Shown one piece after another: positions 12,177 through 23,865 of a DNA stretch of 64,000 nt. Numbering within the stretch: the first letter of the stretch is position 1; the number at the start of each line of letters is the position of its first letter. The notes below the pieces were generated by a model that worked only from the letters and a program-made list of their open reading frames with translations, ran no database searches and was not told the DNA's origin. The stretch comes from Trileptium ribeirensis (lineage: Eukaryota > Nematoda > Enoplea > Enoplida > Thoracostomopsidae). The position numbers were made by a program, and so were the translations under genes. Location: the NCBI GenBank assembly GCA_030248225.1, contig JASANE010012752.1:58587-122586 (forward strand), read 5' to 3'.

Positions 12177-14810
12177 AAGCACACTGCCCATCTTATGACT
12201 GTTACACAGTCGGGAGAGTTTAAATCGTTATATAAAACATTTCGACACTTCACATATATATTAAAGTTCCCAATCAAATTTCTCCTACGAATGAAGGCTC
12301 GACATGTTATAAATGTATGTCTTTCCTCAACTACCTGAAAGCAACTGCACAACAGAAGCTACTTGTGAAATTGAGATGGTAACTACTAACTACATAAAAT
12401 ATGTGCGATCCTCCTATAAATTAGGTAAGATATTGAAATATAAACAAGAGATTTTACCACGGTGCTAATATACTGCTATCAAAAACTGTATTACGGAGTC
12501 AGACAACAAACTTACTTTTCGCACATTACAGTTATAAATTATACTAACAGTTTAACTAAGCGCTTAACATGGGATGCTTGAGCTTAACTAAATATGTACA
12601 TAGCGTTTTCACGGAGTATATATTACATCAAACATTAAACAATATTAGAAATAAAAGACAAACATGCATACCACTAACTTTAGTTCAAAACACAAAATAG
12701 ACAGAATTAACAAAGCCAATAAAATTGCACATATTTGGCAGTAAAAATTAAAAATGTAAACTTTATTTAATCAAAACTATTATTTCTATAGCTCGAACAG
12801 CCAAAGTTGGAAAACATTTTAGAAGGTTTGGACCACAGTAATACTAGAGCACTGACAACATCTATATGCTGGCAAAGTTTATTTCAAAGATTGTCCAAAA
12901 AATTCACTGTCCTGTCGTAAAATCCTGGTTTTTATGTAACATAATTCCAGAACATTTTGCAATTTGTTGCCTGTCATCGAAAAATACATTAGAAAACCTG
13001 AAATATAAACATGATGTAACCAAATATATATATAATTTTGAAGAACAAAGGAACATTCTACTTTGTTATTGATTGCTTAATATCAAATATTTTTCATAGC
13101 TTAGAATAAAAAAATTGTTTGCTTGTATTTTACTGGATCGATACTATGGCCACTCGGAAATTCGCCTTGCGAGCGACAATATGCGATGTAGGATTGCATC
13201 CGGAAATGGTTTATGAACCTATAACCGCTTAAACAACCATTACATTCTAACTGAAACGCCGAGAGTTTAGCTTATATAAGCTGAAAAATATTCTTAGTCA
13301 AAGCAACGAACGTTCAAAAACAATGTGAACGAACGCAAAATCTAATGCGGCAGCAGCGAGCCCACCCAAGTAATCAGTGTTAATTACAACAAAATAATGG
13401 TACTGCGGTAACCCAACCGCAGAAATCAGTTCCAATCATACAAACAAATACAGCAGCAAAACCCAGATCACAGGAATGAGTAGTAACATCAGGCATTGGT
13501 ATCCCCATAAAGTAATGCGACCGTAGTAACCCGTTCAGAGGTAATCACAAAGAATAATCACTACATGATGTCACCGTGACCCGTTCCTAAATATGTGTGA
13601 CACAATATAGCATTCTGATAACATTCCAGATTGGCGTGGGATTAATACGAGCCTTAAAAAGATTAAAACTAGGCTGAGGTGTATCTCATTCTTGGCAAAT
13701 GTCTTAGTTGGCCCAGAGAACAACTTCTGCAATTCAATTATGTCGCTCGGAGTTCCTTCGGCACATGTAATTTTGCCAATTTCTAGCTACTACTGACTGG
13801 TATAATTTGAATGCAATAACATAAATTTTGTTTTAATTTGTGAAGAATAGTAAGATAATAAATTCTTTAACATATAATAGAAAAAGCGAGTGAAAAAACA
13901 GTTTTAATGCAGCTTTAAAGAGCAGAACACAGTGAAGAAACAAGTCTACAATATATACACAGACTAAAAATTTTTGTCTTTCAGCAGAGGCCGCACATTT
14001 GACACCAAATGCATGCCTTTAACTCAGTTACTATCCATAAATTATATATAAAAATTTTTAAACTATATACTAGCGAAATTTTTTTACTTCTATGAAAACT
14101 ATGACCTGTGCTGTAATATATATCAATGGTATGATACTAGTTCCTTATCTATACTTACACATGCATAGTGGAATACATACGATGTGCAAAATTTTGTAAA
14201 ACTTATAAATCATATCTACACTTCAAACTGCAATAACAATGTCACAAAATGACACATGTCAATAAACAATTTAAGCTAAATGCATATTATAATTGGCATA
14301 ACTCACATGGAAAATTACTTAGCTAATTATTAAGATCCCAAGATTATCCATCCTAAGGTATGGATACGAATTTTAACATCCGTTTCATTCCACCAGTGTC
14401 AGACGCGGCGCCTGTTGTGAAATGTTGTGTTAACACATTTTATTCTGGGGTGTATGCGTGTGCTGCATTGTTATATGCTCGTTTTGGGATCCGCCAACAG
14501 CTCATCGCTGACTCAGTAGCTTGAGTAGGCCATATTTCTACAAAATATCTCGAATTCAATTACTGGTTCCGGGGAATTTAGATGCGAAAAATTTTGAGCT
14601 TAATGAATTTTTAATAGGCTTATATCAACAGTTAATATTGCTGGTGCGACTTAATTAGTTTAGAACCACAAACTAATGAAAGCAACACTTATCGGCCGGA
14701 TTCGTGCGCTTTTCGTATTACGATAAAGTAAGTAAGTAGCATTAAACAATGAGAACGTTACACTTGATTGTACCATGAGATTATCACTGTTATTCCGAAA
14801 GCTAGTTATA
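12177..14810. other. Intergenic, nothing recognised
   Basis: AT-rich sequence with only short chance open frames. A mildly CAG/AAC-rich stretch at 13320-13560 has no coding signal that I can defend. Confidence 0.5.
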
Positions 14811-14812
14811 TA

Positions 14813-14839
14813 CAGGGTGTTTCAGAAGTAACTACCCAC
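14813..14839 (+). repeat. Left terminal inverted repeat of the mariner-like element
   Basis: 27 bases identical to the reverse complement of 16042-16068. The match breaks at the next three bases. Confidence 0.93.
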
Positions 14840-14937
14840 ACTTTGTCAATCAATATCTTCTGGCGTAATATTTCGCAATAGTTGTTTATCGCTGTTTTTA
14901 ATATTTCAGATTATTATAAATATATACTGTTTATACC

Positions 14938-15938
14938 ATGGATTCCCCACGACGATCTCTGCCTGAAAAAATCTGTGTTGTAAAACATTACTATAAATAC
15001 GGAAATTATGCCGGAGTCTCACGCCAGTGGAAAAATCATTTCGACTCAATACCTCCTACTCGCAAGACGATGGCTGATATTATTTCCCGATTCGAGGAGA
15101 CTGGCAGTGTAGCGGAACGGCTGAGGCCGGGTTGTCCAAAGTCTGCCACAAGTGGTGACCAGAAAGCTGCATTAAGCGCTGCGGTATCCAGGAGCCCCCA
15201 GAAGACAACTCGAAGGGTTTCCCTCCAGCTGGGTATTCCTCATACTTTACAAGGATCTTAACTTGAAGCCCTTTCGGCCCCGTCTTATCCATGGACTCTC
15301 TGATGATGATTTCGATCGCAGAGTCCAATTTCGTGAGACATGGCGGAAAGCAGTGCGTTGGACCTTGATCGCATTTTGTGGCCCGACGAGGTTGTTTTCA
15401 AGCTTAATGGACATGTTAATCGCCATAATTGTGTTTATTGGTCTGAAGACAATCCACAAAAAGGTCATTGCCCCAGGAGTCTGTGTCTGGCCCGGAATTT
15501 GTTCACAAGGCTTCGTTGGCCCATTCTTTTTTGACGGAAATGTCAATAAAACCAGCTATTTGGAACTTTTATCTGTGAATGTCTACCCGCAAATCGCAAC
15601 CGAGGACCTTGTTTTCATGCATGACGGAGCCCCAGCTCACTACGCTACCGAAGTTCGCGCTTGGCTGGACGAAAGGTTCCCGAATTGATGTATCGGCCGC
15701 AGCCATCGAGTGGTCAGCAAGGTCACCAGACTTAACTCCGCCTGACTTCTTTCTTTGGGGTGTTCTGAAAGAAGATGTTTATGGAAGTAGGGCCAAGCAC
15801 CCTCAAGAATTGATGGACAGAATAAAATCAGCGTTTTCTGAAATTCGAGTGGACTTATGCGCCAAAGTTTGCCGATCTGTACCATCCCGACTGGAGAAAT
15901 GCATTCAGCTTGTCGGTGTCCAGACGGAGCTGTTCTGA
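14938..15938 (+). pseudogene. Frameshifted mariner-like transposase (DD34D-type spacing)
   Basis: Starts MDSPRRSLPEKICVVKHYY, an N-terminal helix-turn-helix region, with ...RKTMADIISRFEETGSV as the second helix block. The catalytic region follows: LWPDEVVF (first Asp), FMHDGAPAHYA (second Asp, codon at 15623) and SPDLTPPDFFLWG (third Asp, codon at 15729). The spacing of 106 bases means about 34 residues between the last two Asp once one base of shift is allowed. The reading switches frame near 15250, 15350, 15460 and 15685, with the piece before each switch running into a stop. It would be about 330 codons, the usual family length. It cannot make an active enzyme as it stands, although the ends are intact. 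Confidence 0.9.
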
Positions 15939-16041
15939 GATCTCTCTTCGTAATGTAAGTAAAATTTTGATACTTGTCTATAATTATACAAAAAACTGGC
16001 GAGCTACGTCTGCCCAGTCAACCGATAGCTAGCATCAAACA

Positions 16042-16068
16042 GTGGGTAGTTACTTCTGAAACACCCTG
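16042..16068 (-). repeat. Right terminal inverted repeat of the mariner-like element
   Basis: Perfect 27-base inverted match to 14813-14839, followed by the TA target duplication. Confidence 0.93.
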
Positions 16069-16070
16069 TA

Positions 16071-17617
16071 TAATAATATTATATATATTCCTATCATCTT
16101 ACATTGCACACGTTATGAATGTAAGCTGAAAACTAAATTTGATTAAATTTCACTGCATATTTGTGGAAAAATGACATTTTAAAGATCAATGAAACATAGG
16201 AAAGAAAGATAGATGAAGTATGAGGTAAATCTATATTAAAAAATTTAAATCTGTTTAGTTAGCAAAGTCTTTTTGAAATTTAAACAGAATTTTTTATTCT
16301 GTTTCTCGATTACGGCAGCTAAAAATCAATATCAGTCTAACATTTCCAACGAAAATTTTCTCTTGGGAATCCCATATTTGACTGTATAAATGTTAATCTG
16401 GATATATACCACAGGATTGCATCTGAGTTTAGTAGGCAACTTCCTTAACGCCACAGTAAATTTAACCCACGCCCAAGAACCATTCTATTTTGCTATTTCG
16501 AATAAGAAATTGTTTATTATCAAACGCTTTTGGTGAAAGCGTAATTTGACGTAAAACTGTTCGCGAACCCACCTCTCTGCAATAGAAATCCGGCCAGTTT
16601 GTGTTCACGATAATTCAACGAAAATAACCGATCTTTTGCAGACAAAAGCCTGCCAGATTTACATTACGCTGGTTTTGTGCGCGAACACTGTGAGCTAAGC
16701 TACAGGATCAACTAACGCCATTATTACGTTAAATTTGTTCACGAACAGAGACGAATGGAAATAACCGTTTGATTACAAATATAAAACCGCCAAAATTCTA
16801 TTCGAACACAAGGTGCGGTGTTTACCACTTGTTTGAGATTTTGCCAGCTATATGTTAGCATAATGTGATCCAATTTCTAATTTCCGCATTCTTTACGTAG
16901 CAAGGGTTTACGATTCGCTAACAGCTATTCCAAAATATTACGGTCGACGAGCGCAGGTTAACTATATTCACATATAACTTATTCCCACACCGCCAAGGCA
17001 CCTGAGATCTACACATATTTCAATTGTTTTAGCAATAATACAAAATTTGAACAAAAAATGAGGAAAATGGTGTAACTATGGGAAAAATTATGGACAATGA
17101 GAAAAGTTTTGGTTACCACGGCGACTGCGCAAACCCCACCGTGCCGGAACCTTCTAACCCAATACGCCGATGAACCTTAGACACCTATATGTTATGTTAA
17201 TAAAAATGGGCTGGTTATTATTGTGATAAATACATTTTTTGTCGATCTACCCTAATCGAGACTTGTAAATTTAGTAGAAACAGCATTCTGAAGTAAAAGT
17301 TAAACTTTTTCTCAGAAACGTGTTGTTAAAATATATTTAAAAATACGTTTCTTTCCGGACAATAACTGTATCCGCAGCAATATAGCCTTGGAGTCACTTC
17401 AGCGTAAATGCAGTTTAGCCCGATCAACATCGTTACATTCGTTCAACAAGCACTATTACTACAACAACCATATTCCCGTATTAACCATCACGAAACATGT
17501 ATAACATATAGCAGGATATATATGATTAACAAATTTGTCAGCACTTATTGCTAAAAAATTAGATACTGATTTACGAAAGCGAAAGTCAAACGATCTGTCG
17601 ATACCGAATCGCTTAGT
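16071..17617. other. Intergenic and 3' flank of the bZIP gene
   Basis: AT-rich, no gene. A GC/A-rich fragment at about 17030-17165 (AGGAAAATGG..., GGGAAAAATT, then an ACCCCACCGTGCC edge) resembles the dispersed repeats at 4.4 and 11.1 kb but lacks their terminus. Confidence 0.45.
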
Positions 17618-17965
17618 TTAGTAATTGCACTTTCTTGTTGACGAAGCGATAGTGAGATCAAGACATCCGTCAACCGTTTCCACGGGCGACGTCACTCGTT
17701 CGTTCTTTATATGATCTTGTTGCCCGTTTTCTAAGTCACAGGCAGTCAGAACGTTAGGTGCATCTTTTGACATTGGCAACGACGACTCAGTACTTATTTG
17801 GTTATTTTGATTTGGCAATATGTTTGGCAGTGAATGAGAAAGCATAATATTGGGTACCATACTGATGGCTGAGCTACTGCTGATGCAACTAGGGTGGCCA
17901 CTGTGCTGTTCCCCTGACGACATCGGCGACAAGTTGCCAGCTTCGGAACTCGAGGAATTTCCAAC
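17618..17965 (-). CDS. Double-bZIP transcription factor, last exon
   Basis: Minus-strand terminal exon, 115 codons plus TAA. It begins on a codon boundary after a TATTGCAG acceptor, in phase with the preceding exon. The product is a Ser/Asn/Gln/Pro-rich tail starting VGNSSSSEAGNLSPMSS and ending with an acidic/hydrophobic patch, VDGCLDLTIASSTRKCNY. Low-complexity polar composition fits a transcription factor tail, and no domain is recognised. An in-frame Met codon lies just upstream of the splice site but is intronic. Confidence 0.7.
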   Translation of the reverse strand, partial: VGNSSSSEAGNLSPMSSGEQHSGHPSCISSSSAISMVPNIMLSHSLPNILPNQNNQISTESSLPMSKDAPNVLTACDLENGQQDHIKNERVTSPVETVDGCLDLTIASSTRKCNY

Positions 17966-18849
17966 CTGCAATATGTTGATTCGTAATATATCTAAATAAA
18001 AAATTGCTGTAAAAATGTGATAGCTACTATAAAAACCAAATGTACAACGTTCAGTTTTACAAAGTCGTTATCGCGGCTAGTTGCAACCAGTTGTGTTTCA
18101 ACTGAATATCACTGTGAACACCAAGATTCGGTTTAATGCAATTTACACTTATACACTATGCAGCTTACCCGCATAAGATGACATACATCGTACACACGAT
18201 CTTACCCATAAGTTTACATATATAATTTATAAATAAGTTTATACATGTCTTACTCCTAAGCACTCGTATTTACATGTAATTTTTTATTTATATGTTTGCT
18301 GGAAATATCAATGATCATATCTTCTATTACCGACTATACTCCCTGCAAGGTACAATTTCAAAAATAATGGATTGACTACTACCGAAAACAATTTATCAAC
18401 GCTCTAACATTGATGCTAGAAAAGCAATTTAATGCCTGTGCATTTACAAAGCACATGATTCACGAACATTATTGTATAAGTGGAATTTATAAACTTACTT
18501 TGACTTAACAATAAAATGCCGCTTACAAAAACACTAGCCGAGGGATTCCAGATGACAACGGAATGTTGGCTTCTCTCAAGTCTCAAGTCTTGGCACGAAC
18601 TTTTATTATTTTGCGTTTACTGTAAATTCCACTGTTTCCGATGCCAACAGCATCGTCAACTGGAAATTAAAATAATTTCCTAAATTTAAAGCGGATATTT
18701 TAAATCTAACAATTGTTTTAAGAGATTTTTAAAAATATTTGAAACGTCCTTTCAAATTCTTATGCGTTTGTCTTTAGCAAAATAAATACAATATAGTCAC
18801 CTGTCAATGAAATTGTATAACTTCTAAATGATAAAAAAATAAAATTTAC
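17966..18849 (-). other. Intron of the bZIP gene
   Basis: On the minus strand starts GTAAATTT and ends TTGCAG. AT-rich, nothing else seen. Confidence 0.65.
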
Positions 18850-18987
18850 TTTTGATGTATTCGACAAAGATTCGTAATGAGGTGAGGAACAGTTGCTGTC
18901 GGTTTTTGGTGATATATTTTCCTGACCGCACAGCGCACTAGTGAGATTAGCTGTCGTATTGCTGAACGATTTTAATTCGTGAAGTTC
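18850..18987 (-). CDS. Double-bZIP transcription factor, internal 46-codon exon
   Basis: Not visible as a long open frame, but bounded on the minus strand by a consensus acceptor AAATTTCAG and a donor AAA|GTAAAT. It is exactly 138 bases, phase 0 at both ends, and open in the frame demanded by both neighbours. It encodes ELHELKSFSN..., a polar stretch rich in Ser, Asn and Thr. Compositional continuity with the flanking exons supports it. Confidence 0.65.
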
Positions 18988-20196
18988 CTGAAATTTGAAT
19001 TAATCAAAGGACTATTTAGTTCACAAACTTGATGCAGTGAGTTGCTGCAAATGTTGTAACTTCAGAAAGTATTTTTAAATCATAAATTATCGTGACCGTT
19101 CTTGTGGACTTGCAGCGTGCCCGCACGAGAAAGGTTGTGCATATTGCTTTTGATCCAATCCGACCTTGAAAACATCAGGTTCGATGCCATTCAACAAATT
19201 CCCCGCCTGCTTGGTTCTGCGTATGTAGGTTGTATTTTTTTGCAAAGAGTCATTAGAATCTGACCCGATTAAACGTTGCGTACGCTATCGAATGAAACCC
19301 TGTGAGAGTGCATTGTGTCCAGGATGCGTGGAAATTAGTAGACGCAAAACCAGTACGGTTTGAGATAAACAGTCTTTGTGCAATAACATTTGTCAGTTAT
19401 TTATGTAGATATGTAACATTCACAAGAGGTCCATGAATTGGACTTGAATTGTTTGCATAGAATAGTGGTAAACTGCTGAAACACATTTCTCTCAGCGGAC
19501 ACCACTATGCTTCAAAGGGAATTGAAGCTTCGATAGCCAAGCATTTTAATCTTGGTTTCAACTAAGCAGTTTCATAGTCCCGCTAAATATCAGTTAGGAA
19601 ACCCGTAGCCAGGTTAATTATTAATTTTTGCATGTAGGTTAAACTACCATCAGCACATTTAGGTAGCTAGCGCTGTGTCACATAACACGATATATGTAAA
19701 TTTTATATTAAATCATACAAGACAGTGATAGCACAAGCCGTTGTAAATCTCTGGTCTAATTTTTACATTTATCTAGAGCGCTCTTGCCCTTGATCCGTTA
19801 TCCTTATTAGGAACGTAGACAAGAAAATATTCCGATATCGCTCAACCACTATAGTAAAGTGCGGCAGAAGGAAACTCAAGCAAACCTGTCTTGTTAATTC
19901 AAATATAGGTTAAAAATTTATTTCAATGCACCTCAATTTAATATAAAATATCACTAGTGACGAAAAATTTATTCCGGAAGAGTGACACGTGTTCGCTTTT
20001 TTTGGCAGCGGTAATTATGCTAAGTGTGACTGTATAACCTACGTTTAAGGATACATTTGAATGACGTATATTACTGTCTGCATCAGCAATCCTTCCAACT
20101 GATCTTTTAAAACGTACCTTAACGAAGCAAGATACGTCACGCTATTATTTACGCTATGGCTTTGCTGCTAGAAATCTGAAAAGAACAAAATTTTAC
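18988..20196 (-). other. Intron of the bZIP gene
   Basis: On the minus strand starts GTAAAATTTT and ends AATTTCAG. No repeat or gene recognised inside. Confidence 0.65.
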
Positions 20197-23100
20197 TTGT
20201 TCTAATGCGGTGGGCAGTCGTCCGCCATACTTTGTAATGAGGGTCGCCTTCAGTGTTTGAACTTGCTCAACGAGGCCAGCTATTGTTGCTTTCAATTGCC
20301 TATTTTCCGTTTCCAACTCTTGTGAACGCTGTGATCGAAGTTCGAATAGAACCCGACGATTTGCGCGACATCGTTTTGCAGCTTCATTGTTACGTCGGCG
20401 TCGTTCAAAATACGTTTCGTCTTTGCCTGTTTGACCTGTCCGAGTACTGGCGCCAGACGAGTCAAGCTTTTGACGCGACCGATTCTTATATTTGTTTGAA
20501 CCGTTCTTATTACAGCTGCTATGAACGCTCATATCTTGATCATAACAACCGTGCGTCTGTATCTTGACGTGCTTCAGTGATCCTGATACGGTGACTTGGT
20601 TTTTTATGCTAGAAGACATCGACTTATTCTCCAAATAGTTGCTCGAATTTATATCATGCATGGTTGGCTCATCCTGTTGAGGTAGATATTGACCTGCAGA
20701 GTCGGAATTTGTATGACCAAAATCAATGTGTCCACTACATAATGTAGCGTCTGGCGCAGCTTCAATATTTGTGGAATTAAAAGTGTCACGTTCGTTCAAT
20801 TCTTTTGTTGTATTGTCCAGCTTGTCGAAATAGCGTTCGTGACGAGAACTTACATCAGTTATAAGTCGCATAGCAAAACTACCTTCATCACCCGTCCCAG
20901 ACAGCTTTGACAATGTACGACTAAGTTCCCACGGAATTGGCATGGTTTCATCGCGATGAATTTGATTTCCGATGACTGCTGTAATTTTGTCATCGCAAAC
21001 TCTATGGTGACTACTATTTAGTGTTATGTTTGATTTAAACAGATGAGGCTGGTTTATGTCTGTCGGCGGTAATGCCAACAAACGGCTAAGTGTTTCAGAT
21101 GAGCAGTTACGATTTGGTCCGATTGTGCTGGTTTTGGTTTTCGTATCGCTAGCGTCTGCCTCATTCTTTACTTGCGAAACGGGTAGTATTCCATTCTGTG
21201 CAGGTAACGGTGATGCAGCAGCCGTCACGGCGGAAGAGTTAGTAAATGAAAATTGTCGATCAGCACCAGTTCGTAGCTCGCTCAGTATATTATTTATACC
21301 ATTTTGCATGTTTTGCGTGCCAAAGCTAGTATTTAACGCCTCATGAGGGACGCTTCGCTTTCGCGAAATGTTCGTTGACACAAACGAAGATTGTGAGTCA
21401 TATTGCTCAGTGCAACTCAGTGAGGATTGTAACTGGTTTTCCAGAGCTTTGAACGATGGTTCCATTGCATCTCCTTGACCTGTGTTTCTTGGAGTTGGTA
21501 AAATATTATCCTGAGTGCCAGCGCCTAATCTGTCCAAAGTTGCACCTTTTTCAGAGATATTTAAGGAATCTTTTCTGTCTTCAGCCGCATTCGCTGCAAG
21601 GGTGTTTCCAGGCGATGGTCCATTATTAATAGCCCCAGGGACGCTAGAGTTGATTTTGCTGCGGCTATTGATACGACTAATGACACCGTAGTTTTCAGTA
21701 GTACCTGTATTACTTCCATAATCGCAATTTGTTGTCGTGTCTGGACTCAAGCACAGTTTTTTATGCTTAGAATTATGGTCTGTGTACTCAGATTTTTGAT
21801 TGATTTTACCAGCTATTTGTGACTGTTTTGCAAGCGCTATTTGTCGATCGCTTGAATTCTGATTAATACAAGAACTGGAAGACAAAGATATTAAATTTGG
21901 AGATATACATGGGTCTTCTGCCAACAGGAGTGGCTTAGTATCAGGTTTATTACTGTAACTTGTTAAAGTCACCGATTTGTCTACCACACATTGTGCACTA
22001 TTTCTACTTGGAAATTGTGCTGCTGTCGCCGCAATTGCACCGGTTTCCAGCAAAGATGACAGCGAATTGAGAAATTTAATATCGTTTACATTCATATGAC
22101 CTATATTGCTGAAATTAGGTGCTTGGACGGTGGTTTGTTCATGTAGGATTTTTGTTTGCTGTATATATGGCTGTAATAATGCCAAAAGTGGTTTAGCGTC
22201 ATGTGTTATCGAAGAAGTTATATGGCTTTGACGAGCTAGGCTGCTATTTGAACCTAACTGAACATCAGTGATTTTTGGAGAATGACACATGGGAAGAAGA
22301 GGACGCTGACGGTCGTTAGATCTGCCTGTTTGAGAAAGTGCGTTGTAGTTAGAAACCAATCTTTGATCTGGTCGACACAACAGTTGCTCTTGTTCGTGAA
22401 CTACTTCTGGTGTCAAGCGAGTTTTGTTAAGTTGAGCTACTAGTTCTGGTCCAGCCTGTACTTCTGGTTGGCTGCAGCCTGGAGTGGGGTTTGCTGCACA
22501 TTTGTAACTGATATTTTCTGATGTTGTGTCGTGCGAAATTTCTTGGTTGCTCTCTAACCTAGCCACAAAACTACCTCCGTCATGTATTTTTCGTTCATTG
22601 GCAGTTGTTCCACCACTTCTATAAACTGGACGAAATGCTGACACAGAATTATTATAATTCACATCCAGGTTACTAGGGACCGAACGATTTTTTACAATCA
22701 CAGATGTGGTAGATACGCCACTGAGAGGTTGCGGTTGTGCAGTAGCTTTGTTTGCTACAGTACGGCTGTCTGGCGTCGATTCATCGCTGCTACTACTACC
22801 GCCGCCACAACTCCCTCCGCTAAAGCTGCTGTTGCAACCGCTGTCATTCCAGCTAGAATTAGAACCTGAAAATTCACACTTTATGGAATCCGTAGCCGTA
22901 GAGCTAGATACATGATCCCTTGCATTATTCGGATTTGTATCACGACTTGATGCCTTCTCAGTTACGGTTGTAGAATTCATCAATTTGGATTGCAGCTTTG
23001 AATTCTCTTCAGCAAGGGCTCGTAGCTTAGCCTGGAGCAGCTGATCTTGTTGTTTTCGTTTAGCGCGAGATTTTTTTGCTGCTTCGTTGTTGCGCATTCG

Positions 23101-23201
23101 TTTCCGCCAGTATCCGTCATCTTTAGCTTCTGGAGGCACTGATTTACGGCTGTTACTTCCAGCAGCCGTTAAATTTGCGCTTGAACTCGATGCCTTCTGG
23201 T
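20197..23201 (-). CDS. Double-bZIP (NFIL3/PAR/CES-2-like) transcription factor, main 3-kb exon
   Basis: A single 3,005-base exon of about 1,002 codons. It follows a CTTATAG acceptor, which completes a split Asp codon, and ends at GAACAA|GTAAAA. bZIP 1 lies at residues about 27-78: GYWRKRMRNNEAAKKSRAKR gives the Asn-x7-Arg DNA-contact spacing, followed by Leu every seventh residue three times; the basic region is most like NFIL3. bZIP 2 lies at residues about 927-990: ETYFERRRRNNEAAKRCRAN with the same Asn-x7-Arg spacing. Its first zipper position is Arg, then Leu at four successive heptads; it is more PAR/CES-2-like. The roughly 850 residues between are Ser/Asn/Thr/Gln-rich with no other domain seen. 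Expected to act in the nucleus on DNA as dimers. The Met-started open frame reads into intron at both ends, so its ends are not the true ones. Confidence 0.9.
20233..20424 (-). other. bZIP domain 2 (PAR/CES-2-like)
   Basis: Basic region NNEAAKRCRANRR followed by a coiled coil with d-position residues Arg, Leu, Leu, Leu, Leu. Cys replaces the usual Ser of NEAAKRSR. Confidence 0.88.
22969..23124 (-). other. bZIP domain 1 (NFIL3-like)
   Basis: Basic region NNEAAKKSRAKRKQQ followed by a short zipper with three heptad Leu (DQLL..., RAL, SKL) before Ser/Thr-rich sequence ends it. Confidence 0.9.
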
Positions 23202-23280
23202 CTATAAGTATATAAAGAAATGAATTAATAAATAAACCTGGCACTGTATTCGTATCGTTGTGTTCAAGGTTATTTTAACG

Positions 23281-23728
23281 AAATGTTGAGTTGTGACAGC
23301 AAAATCTAATTTCTGCTGCATACATTCCCCACTACTGTTGGACTTTTGGTGCACCAAACTCGAGAAAATATGTTGTATCAAATCCGTAACGAAATGTTGA
23401 GTTGTGACAGCAAAATCTAATTGCTGCTGCATACATTCCCCACTACCGTTAGACTTTTGGTGCACCAAACTCGAGAAAATATGTTGTATCAAATCCGTAA
23501 CGAAATGTTGAGTTGTGACAGCAAAATCTAATTTCTGCTGCATACATTCCCCACTACCGTTGGACTTTTGGTGCACCAAACTCGAGAAAATATGTTGTAT
23601 CAAATCCGTAACGAAATGTTGAGTTGTGACAGCAAAATGTAATTTCTGCTGCATACATTCCCCACTACCGTTGGACTTTTGGTGCACCAAACTCGAGAAA
23701 ATATGAAGTGTTGTATCAAATCCGCAGC
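23281..23728 (-). repeat. 111-bp tandem array, four copies
   Basis: AAATGTTGAGTTGTGACAGC starts at 23281, 23392, 23503 and 23614, an exact period of 111. Copies differ at only a few positions, and the fourth diverges at its right end. As 111 is a multiple of three, one frame stays open through all copies (minus strand, 23202-23690); the repeat explains that frame without a gene. It begins 80 bp from the splice acceptor of the main bZIP exon. Confidence 0.95.
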
Positions 23729-23865
23729 ATTATAGAAAAAATGCATAACCGATAGTACTATAATTGTTGAGAAAGAAGGATAACACATACTATTCCCTGA
23801 TTGTGCCTGCTATTATAACTTACGGTTTTGTCCAAATTAAACATGCGACACCAATGATCCTGCCG
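23729..23865. repeat. Dispersed repeat, continuation of the 111-bp array family
   Basis: Sequence right of the array (GAGAAAGAAGGATAAC..., CCTGATTGTGCCT, ATGCGACACCAATG) corresponds in order to the repeat at 42931-43140. More weakly it matches 57995-58100 and the inverted copy at 61275-61365. The 111-bp array is thus a local amplification of the end of a dispersed element. Confidence 0.55.

Larger units (their letters stand above)
14813..16068 (+). mobile_element. mariner/Tc1-class (IS630 superfamily) transposon, 1,256 bp
   Basis: Both ends begin CAGGGTGTTTCAGAAGTA and the inverted match is perfect for 27 bases (14813-14839 and 16042-16068). TA dinucleotides flank both sides (14811-14812, 16069-16070), as expected of TA-targeting elements. 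The length is typical for a mariner-like element, and the interior holds one transposase gene, now broken. The boundaries are exact because ends and target duplication agree. Confidence 0.93.

Noticed and set aside
11832..12352. Two overlapping minus-strand frames (83 and 92 codons)
   Set aside because: They overlap the GC-rich repeat with imperfect inverted ends; no domain, no splice context.
20253..22915. Plus-strand frames of 60-104 codons opposite the bZIP exon
   Set aside because: Shadows of the large minus-strand coding exon, whose bZIP motifs are unambiguous.
23202..23690. 162-codon minus-strand frame across the 111-bp array
   Set aside because: The period is a multiple of three, so any stop-free unit gives a long frame automatically; it runs from the array straight into the bZIP splice site.
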